Assembly: GCA_022827025.1 (NCBI GenBank)
Contig: JAJDTT010000244.1
Location: 1-43,680 of the forward strand
From: Acidobacteriota bacterium
GTDB lineage: Bacteria; Acidobacteriota; UBA6911; RPQK01; JAJDTT01
DNA length: 43,680 nt
Reading direction: 5' to 3'
Both the position numbers and the translations under genes were made by a program. The notes under the pieces were generated by a model that searched no databases, was not told where the DNA came from, and saw nothing but the letters and a program-made list of their open reading frames with translations. This document shows, one piece after another, positions 26,150-32,985 of the stretch. How positions within the stretch are numbered: position 1 is the first letter of the stretch; each line of letters begins with the position of its first letter.

Positions 26150-27147
26150 AGCTTGAGCTCGTCTTCTGTTCTTACCCTTCGTCCCCCTTCCCGTCGAGAG
26201 ATGTCGGCGCCGATCATGATGCGGCACACGGCTACCGTGTCCTTCATCAGCTCGACGGGGCGCCGACCCGTCCGGACCATGGACACGAAGTCGCCGAGCA
26301 GGCTTCGCATCATGAAGAAGGGGTCTTCTGCCGGCAGTACCAAGTGTCCTACGGTTCCGTGGAGCGACATCTCCAACGTCTTGGCCAGGGGACAGAGGAC
26401 CTGCAGCAGGGCGAGGCGCCGGTCCGGATAGGTCACCCCCACCGACCAGTCTCCTCCCTGGACCTGATGCCGGTACCCGGCACCGTCCCGCCAGGGAATG
26501 GTCTTGAGGGGTCCCGGCTCTCCCAGGAACCTGACACTGACGGGCTCCCGGCCCCAGAGTTGAACCAGGGTCTCTCCCATGTGCCAGCCGTAGCCGAACC
26601 AGTCCATGCCCGACAGGCCACGGAACAGGCGCGCCGTCCCGACCGGACTCGGCTCCGCCTTCAGTTCCCGGAGCACCGGATTGTAGCGAAGGTTGGAGCA
26701 GCTCATGAGAGGGTAGTCCTCTCCCGCCTCGCTCCAGAGCTGCCGCATCGTTTCCCAGCGGCTGACCAGGGGACGGTCGAAGAAGATGGGGATCCCGCGT
26801 TCCAGGAAAGGCCGGGCCAGGGGAAGGTGGGTGTCTCCCTCGTTCTCGGTAACCAGGACGCCGTCCACTCCGTCCAGGAGCTCCTCCGGCCGGTCCGCCA
26901 CGTGGGGAATCCGCCCGATCCAGGCGGTGTGTTCCGCCTTGCGGCGGTCCTCGGCCCAGATCGACACCACTCTGGCTCCGGGAAGCCGCCGGTTTTCCGG
27001 CGGTTGGGCCTCCAGGTAGCGCACGATGTTCGGGTAAGCCTCTTTCAACCCCTGCCGATCGTAGCCGTTGCAGAAGGCGGACATGGAATAGGGATGGCCA
27101 TGGGAGACTCCCAGGATGCCCAGACGCAGATCGGAACTCGGCGGCAT
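26146..27147 (-). CDS. Gfo/Idh/MocA-family NAD(P)-dependent oxidoreductase
   Basis: The 333-residue protein begins with a Rossmann segment RLGILGVSHGHPY (8-20), then VDGVLVTENEGDTHLPLARPFLERGIPIFFDRPL. The last block corresponds to the family's EKPL motif with DRP in place of EKP. The C-terminal half (GMDWFGYGWHMGETLVQLWG...) fits the family's beta-sheet substrate domain, and H and W residues there may contact a sugar or inositol. These enzymes oxidise or reduce sugars, inositols or glycosides in the cytoplasm. The ATG at 27147 lies 11 nt after the stop of the propeller gene, so they are co-transcribed. It would suit processing of released sugars. The substrate is unknown. Confidence 0.85.
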   Translation of the reverse strand: MPPSSDLRLGILGVSHGHPYSMSAFCNGYDRQGLKEAYPNIVRYLEAQPPENRRLPGARVVSIWAEDRRKAEHTAWIGRIPHVADRPEELLDGVDGVLVTENEGDTHLPLARPFLERGIPIFFDRPLVSRWETMRQLWSEAGEDYPLMSCSNLRYNPVLRELKAEPSPVGTARLFRGLSGMDWFGYGWHMGETLVQLWGREPVSVRFLGEPGPLKTIPWRDGAGYRHQVQGGDWSVGVTYPDRRLALLQVLCPLAKTLEMSLHGTVGHLVLPAEDPFFMMRSLLGDFVSMVRTGRRPVELMKDTVAVCRIMIGADISRREGGRRVRTEDELKL

Positions 27148-27158
27148 GCCGTCACTCT

Positions 27159-28817
27159 CTACTGGAATTGAAAGGCGAAGATCTTGGCCCGCCGCAACTG
27201 AAATCGAAGGCGCACCGGTTGCCCCGCCAGTTCCTCCAGGCTTCGGCGGCTTCGCCAGGTGACGGCGTGCGCGACCGAGTTTCCCTGGAAGGCGTCGCAA
27301 TCCTCCCGGCCGAATCCCGCCAACGGAGCCCCGGTCGAAGCGTCCAGAACCTCGACCGTGACTCGTCCCTCATCGCCCGAGGTCCGGGCGTTGATTTCCA
27401 ATCGTTCCCCATCGAAAACGAGTGGCTTGGTGGTGAACTCCCCTTCACCGGCCGTCAACGAGACGAATCCATCCAGGCGCAACTTGGCCAGGTTGATGCT
27501 GCTCTCCTCGTTCTCACCTCGCGGCAGCGCCCAGTGACCCTTGCGGTAGCCGATGTAGTAGAGCCAGATCTCTCCCAGATCTCTCCGCACCACCGGCAAC
27601 TGGGCCATGTAGACCATCCCCGCATCGTAGGTGTCGGCGGGCCCGACCGGCAGGAAAGGACGGCCGTTTCCCAACCGGCGCCACTTCCGGCCGTCCCGGC
27701 TGGCGACCAGTTGGATGTCCACGGTGTCCAGCCACGGCGTCCGGGCGGTTCCCCGGACCGGTGGGATCCCCGGCTCCATCCCGCTGCAGACGTGGTAGCG
27801 GGTCAGGAAGGCCACGTACTGGTTCTCGTATGGCAGGCACTCCAGGGTGTAGAAGCCGCCGGTGCAGGGAGCGTCCCTCTCGTCGGGCGGGATCAGGAGG
27901 TAGGGCCGGTTGACTGCCACCGGTTCCTTCATCCCCTGGGGCGCGTCCCACTTCAGGAAATCGGGACTGGTGGCGATGCCGGGAGCCCGGACGCGGCCCT
28001 CTCGCGCCAGGAACCGGGAATCGCCTTCGAAGAGGGGAGGCCAGAGCCGAATGTGGGCCACGTACCGGCTTCGGGCCTCGTCCCAGAACACCACCTGGTG
28101 GGTGTCGTTGTTCATGTAGACGGGATTCACCTCGGGACTGGGATAGTTGGTCCAGCGGATCCCGTCGGGAGAATAGGCGGCCCAGACCCCACCTTTGACG
28201 GTTTCGGCATGGAATCCCGCCTGCCCCGGCTTGAGCGCGGGTCGCCGATAGAGCATCTTGTAGCGCTTCTCAGGATCCTCTTCGTGGGGATCCTTGAAGA
28301 CTCCCGGCGCCCGAACTCCGCCCGGCTTGCCAAAGACGAAGTTGTGCTCCCGGGAGGCCCGCCCCCTGCAGAATGGGGAACGGAAGTCGAACTGCCCCAC
28401 GGCCGGCGCTTCCCAGTCGATCCCGTTGACGGAGGTGTAGTACCCGAGAAGGTTCTCCTTCCAGAGATAGTCCACCACCTGGTTCCACATCTTGTAGATC
28501 TTCTCTTCCCGGTCGTAGATCAGGTTGCTGTGCCCGAAATCCATGTCGGCGCCCCAGCAACGGTCCATCTGCAGGACGGGGTTTCCGGCGTATTTCAGGG
28601 GTTGATTGACCAGCGAAAAGACGCCTCGCCGGGACTCCACGATCCGGTCGTCCAGGAAGAGCTGCTTCTGACGGCCGACCTGAACCGGTTGCGGCCCGGC
28701 CGCCGTGGCGATCCCGTCGCCACTCCAGAGAAAACAGGCCAGGAGACATGTCAGAAGGCGCACAGGTCCCGATTGCGGGTGTGGGACCGGGGCTGGTATC
28801 GACTTGGAAACGTTCAT
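27159..28817 (-). CDS. Secreted glycoside-hydrolase-like propeller protein, pair member A2
   Basis: The 552-residue protein has a long n-region and a hydrophobic leader (VRLLTCLLACFLWSG, ending ATAAG). KQLFLDDRIVESRRGV, VNQPLKYAGNPV, DPHEEDPEKRYK, YSPDGIRW and WDEARSRYVAHIRLWPPLF follow, and the C-terminal sandwich ends FAFQFQ. It is the closest relative of the gene at 4622-6238 more than 20 kb away, sharing TSPDFLKWDAP / TSPDFLNWDAP, DAPCTGGFYT and GEIWLYY. AGAGGAT precedes the ATG. It sits between an SDR gene and the Gfo/Idh/MocA gene in the same direction, so it is probably part of a catabolic operon. Confidence 0.83.
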   Translation of the reverse strand: MNVSKSIPAPVPHPQSGPVRLLTCLLACFLWSGDGIATAAGPQPVQVGRQKQLFLDDRIVESRRGVFSLVNQPLKYAGNPVLQMDRCWGADMDFGHSNLIYDREEKIYKMWNQVVDYLWKENLLGYYTSVNGIDWEAPAVGQFDFRSPFCRGRASREHNFVFGKPGGVRAPGVFKDPHEEDPEKRYKMLYRRPALKPGQAGFHAETVKGGVWAAYSPDGIRWTNYPSPEVNPVYMNNDTHQVVFWDEARSRYVAHIRLWPPLFEGDSRFLAREGRVRAPGIATSPDFLKWDAPQGMKEPVAVNRPYLLIPPDERDAPCTGGFYTLECLPYENQYVAFLTRYHVCSGMEPGIPPVRGTARTPWLDTVDIQLVASRDGRKWRRLGNGRPFLPVGPADTYDAGMVYMAQLPVVRRDLGEIWLYYIGYRKGHWALPRGENEESSINLAKLRLDGFVSLTAGEGEFTTKPLVFDGERLEINARTSGDEGRVTVEVLDASTGAPLAGFGREDCDAFQGNSVAHAVTWRSRRSLEELAGQPVRLRFQLRRAKIFAFQFQ

Positions 28818-28904
28818 GGCGATCCTCTTGAGTCAATTCTGCGAAAGGGTCGATCCGGAACGGAGCACGGTGCAGGCCTCCCCGCCGCCATCCCCCTGGT
28901 TCGG

Positions 28905-29687
28905 CTACATGGCCGTATACCCTCCGTCGACGACCAGATTGGCTCCGGTCACGTAGCTGGACGCATCCGAGGCCAGGAACAGGATGGCGGCAGCGACGTC
29001 CCGCGCTTCGGCCATCCGATTCAGCATGGTGCGGGCGCTGTAACGCCGGACGAACTCATCCGTGGCCGGCAGGACCCGGATCCCCCCCGGACTGACGCAG
29101 TTGCATCGCACCTGGGCCGGTCCGTAGTAGCTGGCCACGAAACGGGTGAAATTGATCATGCCCCCTTTGTGAAAGAAGTAGTCGGGAACGAAGGGACGGC
29201 GGTCCAGGCCCTGGTAGAGGCTCCGGTCGGGTCCGACCTGGCCTTGAATCGAGGCCACGTTGACGATGGAGCCGCCGCCGCGCTCCGCCATCACATCGCC
29301 GAACGTCCGCGTCACGGAGAAGAGGCCGGTCGCGTTGACCTGCATGCTCCGGGAGAAGCGCATCGGGTCGTCGGTCCAATCCTGCATGCTCCGGCCCACC
29401 GCAGCATTGACCAGAACATCCAGCCCGCCTTCGCGATCCAGAATGGTGGTCTTCAGATTCCGGATCGACTGCTCGTCCCCCTGGTCCAACGGGACCGGAA
29501 TCACGGACAGGCCCCGCTCGGCCAGCGTCTCGGCCACGGTCCGCATCCGGTCCACCCGAAGATCGCCCCCGTAGACCGTCGCCCCGGCTTCGGCCAGGCC
29601 CTGGATGAACGCCGGCGCGTGCCGCCCCGCCCCGCCGGTCACGAGCGCCACCTTGCCCTTCAGGGAGAAGCTGTCGAGAATTCCCAT
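28905..29687 (-). CDS. Short-chain dehydrogenase/reductase (SDR)
   Basis: The 260-residue classical SDR has N118, S146 (NVASIQGQ), Y170 and K174 (YFFHK) as catalytic tetrad. It also has the LVNAAVG segment (NNAG equivalent) and the typical end YVTGANLVVDGGYTAM. The cofactor loop is atypical: TGGAGRHA in place of TGxxxGxG, so glycines are missing at two positions. It should oxidise or reduce a sugar or sugar acid with NAD(P) in the cytoplasm. It begins 13 nt after the stop of the upstream propeller gene, which supports one transcript. A gluconate or sorbose-type dehydrogenase is a possible specificity, but this is a guess. Confidence 0.88.
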   Translation of the reverse strand: MGILDSFSLKGKVALVTGGAGRHAPAFIQGLAEAGATVYGGDLRVDRMRTVAETLAERGLSVIPVPLDQGDEQSIRNLKTTILDREGGLDVLVNAAVGRSMQDWTDDPMRFSRSMQVNATGLFSVTRTFGDVMAERGGGSIVNVASIQGQVGPDRSLYQGLDRRPFVPDYFFHKGGMINFTRFVASYYGPAQVRCNCVSPGGIRVLPATDEFVRRYSARTMLNRMAEARDVAAAILFLASDASSYVTGANLVVDGGYTAM

Positions 29688-29700
29688 ATTCAGGTCGACG

Positions 29701-31221
29701 TCACCGGAATCGAAGGGCGAACAGGTCCGCGTCCCGGAGCGAGAAACGCAGCCGCACCGGACGGCCAGCCAGGGAGGAGACGTCGGACCCTCCCTTCCAC
29801 CGGACCTCCCGTTCCAGCTCGTCGCCGAAGACCACGGAGCAGTCGTCGAGGCCGAATCCTTCCAGGGGAGTCCCCGCCGCGTCTTGCAGCTCCACCCGGA
29901 TGCTCCCGGCCGCCGAAGTCGAGAAGTTGAGGGTGAGCCGGCTGCCCTGGAATTCGAGGGGGCGTGTCACGATCTCGCCGCCCTCCATGGGAGCCGTCAC
30001 CGCTACGAAACCGTCAATTCGAAGGGTATAGCGGCGGATGTTCGTGCTGTTCCCCCTCCAATAGCCCTCGTTCACGTAGACGGAGAGCTCATTGGGAGCT
30101 CCCTCCATATGGCTTCGGGTCTCCACCAGCCCCCAGTTCTGATAGTTGTCCCCGTAGACCCAGTTGCCCACCGGCCTCAGTCCGGGACGAACGAAGGCCT
30201 CCTGCCAGCGCCGGAAGCTGATCCGGTCCCGGCCGGCCATGAAGATGCCCTCCGTCAGAGCCGTGCCGAACCGAACATGGACCCCGGCTCTCAGCCGCCG
30301 GTGCTCCTGCTCGGAAAGGGCCCTCATGGAGTCGGTCCATCCCCACTCGACGTAACGGGTGGGAAAGCCCAACAGGATGTGGGGAGCCCGGTAGTAGGGA
30401 AGGATCTGATTGGTGTAGAGCTCCTCGTCAGGCGCACCCGAGTAGCTGAGCGTGACGGGATCGGTCCAGTCCAGAAAGTCCTGGGAAGTGCCGGTCAGGA
30501 TGTCACGGATGCCGCGCCTGCCGGCGGGGTCGTCGTCAAGCTTCCTGAAGTAACGGTGATACTCGCGGTACTCGCGGCGCACCGGGTCCCAGAAGGCCAG
30601 GTTCTGCGAGTCGAAGGCGCCCTTGGTGATGACGGGCCGGTCGGCCATGAGGTCCCAGTGGATGCCGTCGGGAGACTTCCAGGCGTAGAGCCCCCGTGCC
30701 TCACTCCCGCTGGACAGGGCCTTGTACCGGGCGTCCGGAGCGGCCGCCGGGTTCGCATCCTTGAACGGCACGAAATTGTGAATCGTGCCGCCCACGGGAA
30801 TCCGGTCCAGAATGATGTTGTTGGATTTCGACCCTTCGAACTCCACCAGGCCCAGATTGGGACGGTACCAGTGGATCCCGTCCAGGCTCTCCACGGTGCA
30901 GACCACCTCGCGATGCCCCAGTTTCAGGGTGTCGCCGGTGATGAATTGGGATCCGCGGTAATACATGCGATAGCGGCCGTCGTCCCGAAAGACGGTGAAG
31001 TACCCGCACGCATTGCCCTCCCAACTCCGATCGGTCACCAGGACGACCTCCCTCGGTGTGGGGCGGCGCAGTTCGACGCGGGCCGCCCCCCGGATCTCCT
31101 CGATCAGGGCGCCGTCCACAAACAACTCGAGGCGCGACCCGATCTCCAGCCCCGGGCCTTGAGCCCAGACGGAAACACCGCTCCAGAACAGGAGGACGAA
31201 CAAGATCACTCGCAATGGCAT
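29701..31221 (-). CDS. Secreted glycoside-hydrolase-like propeller protein, tandem duplicate C2
   Basis: The 506-residue protein has a signal peptide (MPLRVILFVLLFWSGVSVWAQ), LELFVDGALIEEIRG, ESLDGIHWYRPNLGLVEFEG, NNIILDR, WKSPDGIHWDLMADRPVITKG and WDPVRREYREYHR. The C-terminal sandwich (LRIDGFVAVTAPMEGGEIVTRPL...FALRFR) closes the protein. It has the same length as, and is colinear with, the gene at 31257-32777, from which it is separated by 35 nt. The identical block starting TTCAGGTCGACGTCACCGG occurs at the 3' side of both genes, so the duplicated unit is about 1.56 kb. Role by analogy: extracellular glycan hydrolysis. Confidence 0.83.
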   Translation of the reverse strand: MPLRVILFVLLFWSGVSVWAQGPGLEIGSRLELFVDGALIEEIRGAARVELRRPTPREVVLVTDRSWEGNACGYFTVFRDDGRYRMYYRGSQFITGDTLKLGHREVVCTVESLDGIHWYRPNLGLVEFEGSKSNNIILDRIPVGGTIHNFVPFKDANPAAAPDARYKALSSGSEARGLYAWKSPDGIHWDLMADRPVITKGAFDSQNLAFWDPVRREYREYHRYFRKLDDDPAGRRGIRDILTGTSQDFLDWTDPVTLSYSGAPDEELYTNQILPYYRAPHILLGFPTRYVEWGWTDSMRALSEQEHRRLRAGVHVRFGTALTEGIFMAGRDRISFRRWQEAFVRPGLRPVGNWVYGDNYQNWGLVETRSHMEGAPNELSVYVNEGYWRGNSTNIRRYTLRIDGFVAVTAPMEGGEIVTRPLEFQGSRLTLNFSTSAAGSIRVELQDAAGTPLEGFGLDDCSVVFGDELEREVRWKGGSDVSSLAGRPVRLRFSLRDADLFALRFR

Positions 31222-31256
31222 GATGAGTCTCCTTACGCCGATTATTCAGGTCGACG

Positions 31257-32777
31257 TCACCGGAATCGAAGGGCGAACAGGTCCGCGTCCCGGAGCGCGA
31301 AACGCAGCCGCACCGGACGGCCCGCCAGGGAGGAGACGTCGGACCCTCCCTTCCACCGGACCTCCCGCTCCAGCTCGTCGCCGAAAACCACGGAGCAGTC
31401 GTCGAGGCCGAATCCTTCCAGGGGAGTCCCGGCCGCATCTTGCAGCTCCACCCGGATGCTCCCGGCGGCCGAAGTCGAGAAGTTGAGGAATAGCCGGCCA
31501 CCCTCGAAGACGAGAGGCCGGGTGACGATCTCGCCTCCCGCCATGGGAGCCGTCACGGCCACGAAGCCGTCGATTCGGAGCGTGTAGCGGCGGAGTTTCG
31601 TGCCGTCTCCCCTCCAGTAGCTCTCGTTCACGTAGACGGAGAGTTCATCAGGAGCTCCCTCGATATGGCTCCGGGTCTCCACGATGCCCCAGTTCTGATA
31701 GTTGTCCCCGTAGACCCAGTTGTCCACCGGCCTCAGCCCCGGACGGATGTAGGCTTCCTGCCAGCGGTGAAAGCTGATCCGGTCCCGGCCGGCCATGAAG
31801 AGGCCCTCCGTCAGAGCCGTGCCGTAACGGATATGGACGCCGGCTCTCAAACGCCGGTGCTCCAGCTCGGGAAGGGCCCTCATGGAGTCGGACCACCCCA
31901 GCTCGATGTAGCGGGTGGGAAACCCCAACAGGAGGTGCGGGGCCCGGTAGTAGGGGCGGATCTGGTTCGTGTAGAGCTCCTCGTCGGGCGCGCCGGGATA
32001 ACTGAGCCAGACGGGATCGGTCCAGTTCAGAAAATCCTGGGAAGCACCGGTCAAGACGTCGCGGATCCCGCGCGTTCCCTCCGGCAGCCCTGGGATCTTT
32101 CTGAATTCCCGGTGGTACCCACGGTACTCGCGGCGCACCGGATCCCAGAAGGCCAGGTTCTGAGAATCGAAGTAACCCTTGGTGATGACGGGCCGGTCGG
32201 CCATGAGCTTCCAGCGGATGCCGTCGGGGGATTTCCAGGCGTAGAGCCCCCGTTCCGGACTGCCCCGTGACACGGCCTTGTACCGGGCGTCCGGGGCCGC
32301 CTCCGGGTTCGCGTCCTTGAAGGGCACGAAATTGTGAACCGTGCCGCCCACGGGCAGCCGGTCCAGAATGATGTTGTTGGCATTGGACCCTTCGAACTCC
32401 ACCATGCCCAGGTCGGGGCGGTACCAGCGGATCCCGTCCAGGCTCTCGGCGTAGCAGATCACCTCTCGATGCGGACGCACCAGCCTCTTGCCGGTCTCGA
32501 AGTGGGACCCCCGGTAATACATGCGATAGCGGCCGTCGTCCTGGAACACGGTGAAGTGGCCGCACGCATTCCCTTCCCAGCTCCGGTCGGTCACCAGGAC
32601 GACCTCCCTGGGGGTGGGCCGGCGGAGCTCCACCCGGGCGTCCCCGCGGGTCTCCTCGATCAGGGCGCCGTCCACGAACAGCTCGAGCCGGGAACCGATT
32701 CCCAGTCCGGAATCCTGAGCCCGAACGGAAGCGCTGCTCCAAACCAGGAATGCGAACAAAGTCACTGGTACCCGCAT
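31257..32777 (-). CDS. Secreted glycoside-hydrolase-like propeller protein, tandem duplicate C1
   Basis: The 506-residue protein has a signal peptide (MRVPVTLFAFLVWSSASVRAQ) and the same order of motifs as its neighbour: LELFVDGALIEETRG, ESLDGIRWYRPDLGMVEFEG, NNIILDR, WKSPDGIRWKLMADRPVITKG and WDPVRREYRGYHR. The last about 75 residues differ from the neighbour by about one residue, while the first 400 differ clearly more often. It is the first gene of the leftward cluster that runs to 25334; AAGGGAG precedes the ATG. A divergent TonB receptor begins 208 nt away at 32986, so glycan uptake and cleavage genes share this intergenic region. Confidence 0.83.
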   Translation of the reverse strand: MRVPVTLFAFLVWSSASVRAQDSGLGIGSRLELFVDGALIEETRGDARVELRRPTPREVVLVTDRSWEGNACGHFTVFQDDGRYRMYYRGSHFETGKRLVRPHREVICYAESLDGIRWYRPDLGMVEFEGSNANNIILDRLPVGGTVHNFVPFKDANPEAAPDARYKAVSRGSPERGLYAWKSPDGIRWKLMADRPVITKGYFDSQNLAFWDPVRREYRGYHREFRKIPGLPEGTRGIRDVLTGASQDFLNWTDPVWLSYPGAPDEELYTNQIRPYYRAPHLLLGFPTRYIELGWSDSMRALPELEHRRLRAGVHIRYGTALTEGLFMAGRDRISFHRWQEAYIRPGLRPVDNWVYGDNYQNWGIVETRSHIEGAPDELSVYVNESYWRGDGTKLRRYTLRIDGFVAVTAPMAGGEIVTRPLVFEGGRLFLNFSTSAAGSIRVELQDAAGTPLEGFGLDDCSVVFGDELEREVRWKGGSDVSSLAGRPVRLRFALRDADLFALRFR

Positions 32778-32860
32778 GATGGCTCCCTTGGTTCCGGTGG
32801 AGGGTCAGGGCTGTTTGGTCAACGCTACCACACCACGGTTTCAGCGACCAACCGACGTCG

Positions 32861-32885
32861 GGGCACCCCTTGTGTGAGTGCCCTC
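32861..32885. repeat. Degenerate GTAGGGGCACCC-type hairpin
   Basis: GGGCACCCCTTGTG...GTGCCCTCTTT is related to the elements at 10895 and 40281 but has extra bases on the right arm. It lies in the divergent gap between the propeller cluster and the second TonB receptor. The rest of the gap 32778-32985 shows no gene; a TTGACG at 32940-32945 and TAGAAT at 32967-32972 are 21 nt apart, too far for a standard promoter. Confidence 0.5.
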
Positions 32886-32985
32886 TTTACCGCGCCGCCC
32901 TTTCCAGGGTTCGAGGAAGCAGGAGGAAAGGGCCATGTATTGACGATGAGGATCGTGCGGGCGGGATAGAATCGCGAAGGGCGCC

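Noticed and set aside
27168-29930. A 920-codon rightward frame across the propeller and SDR genes
   Set aside because: Antisense to two clear genes, no recognisable domain; the real proteins are on the minus strand with signal peptide and catalytic residues.
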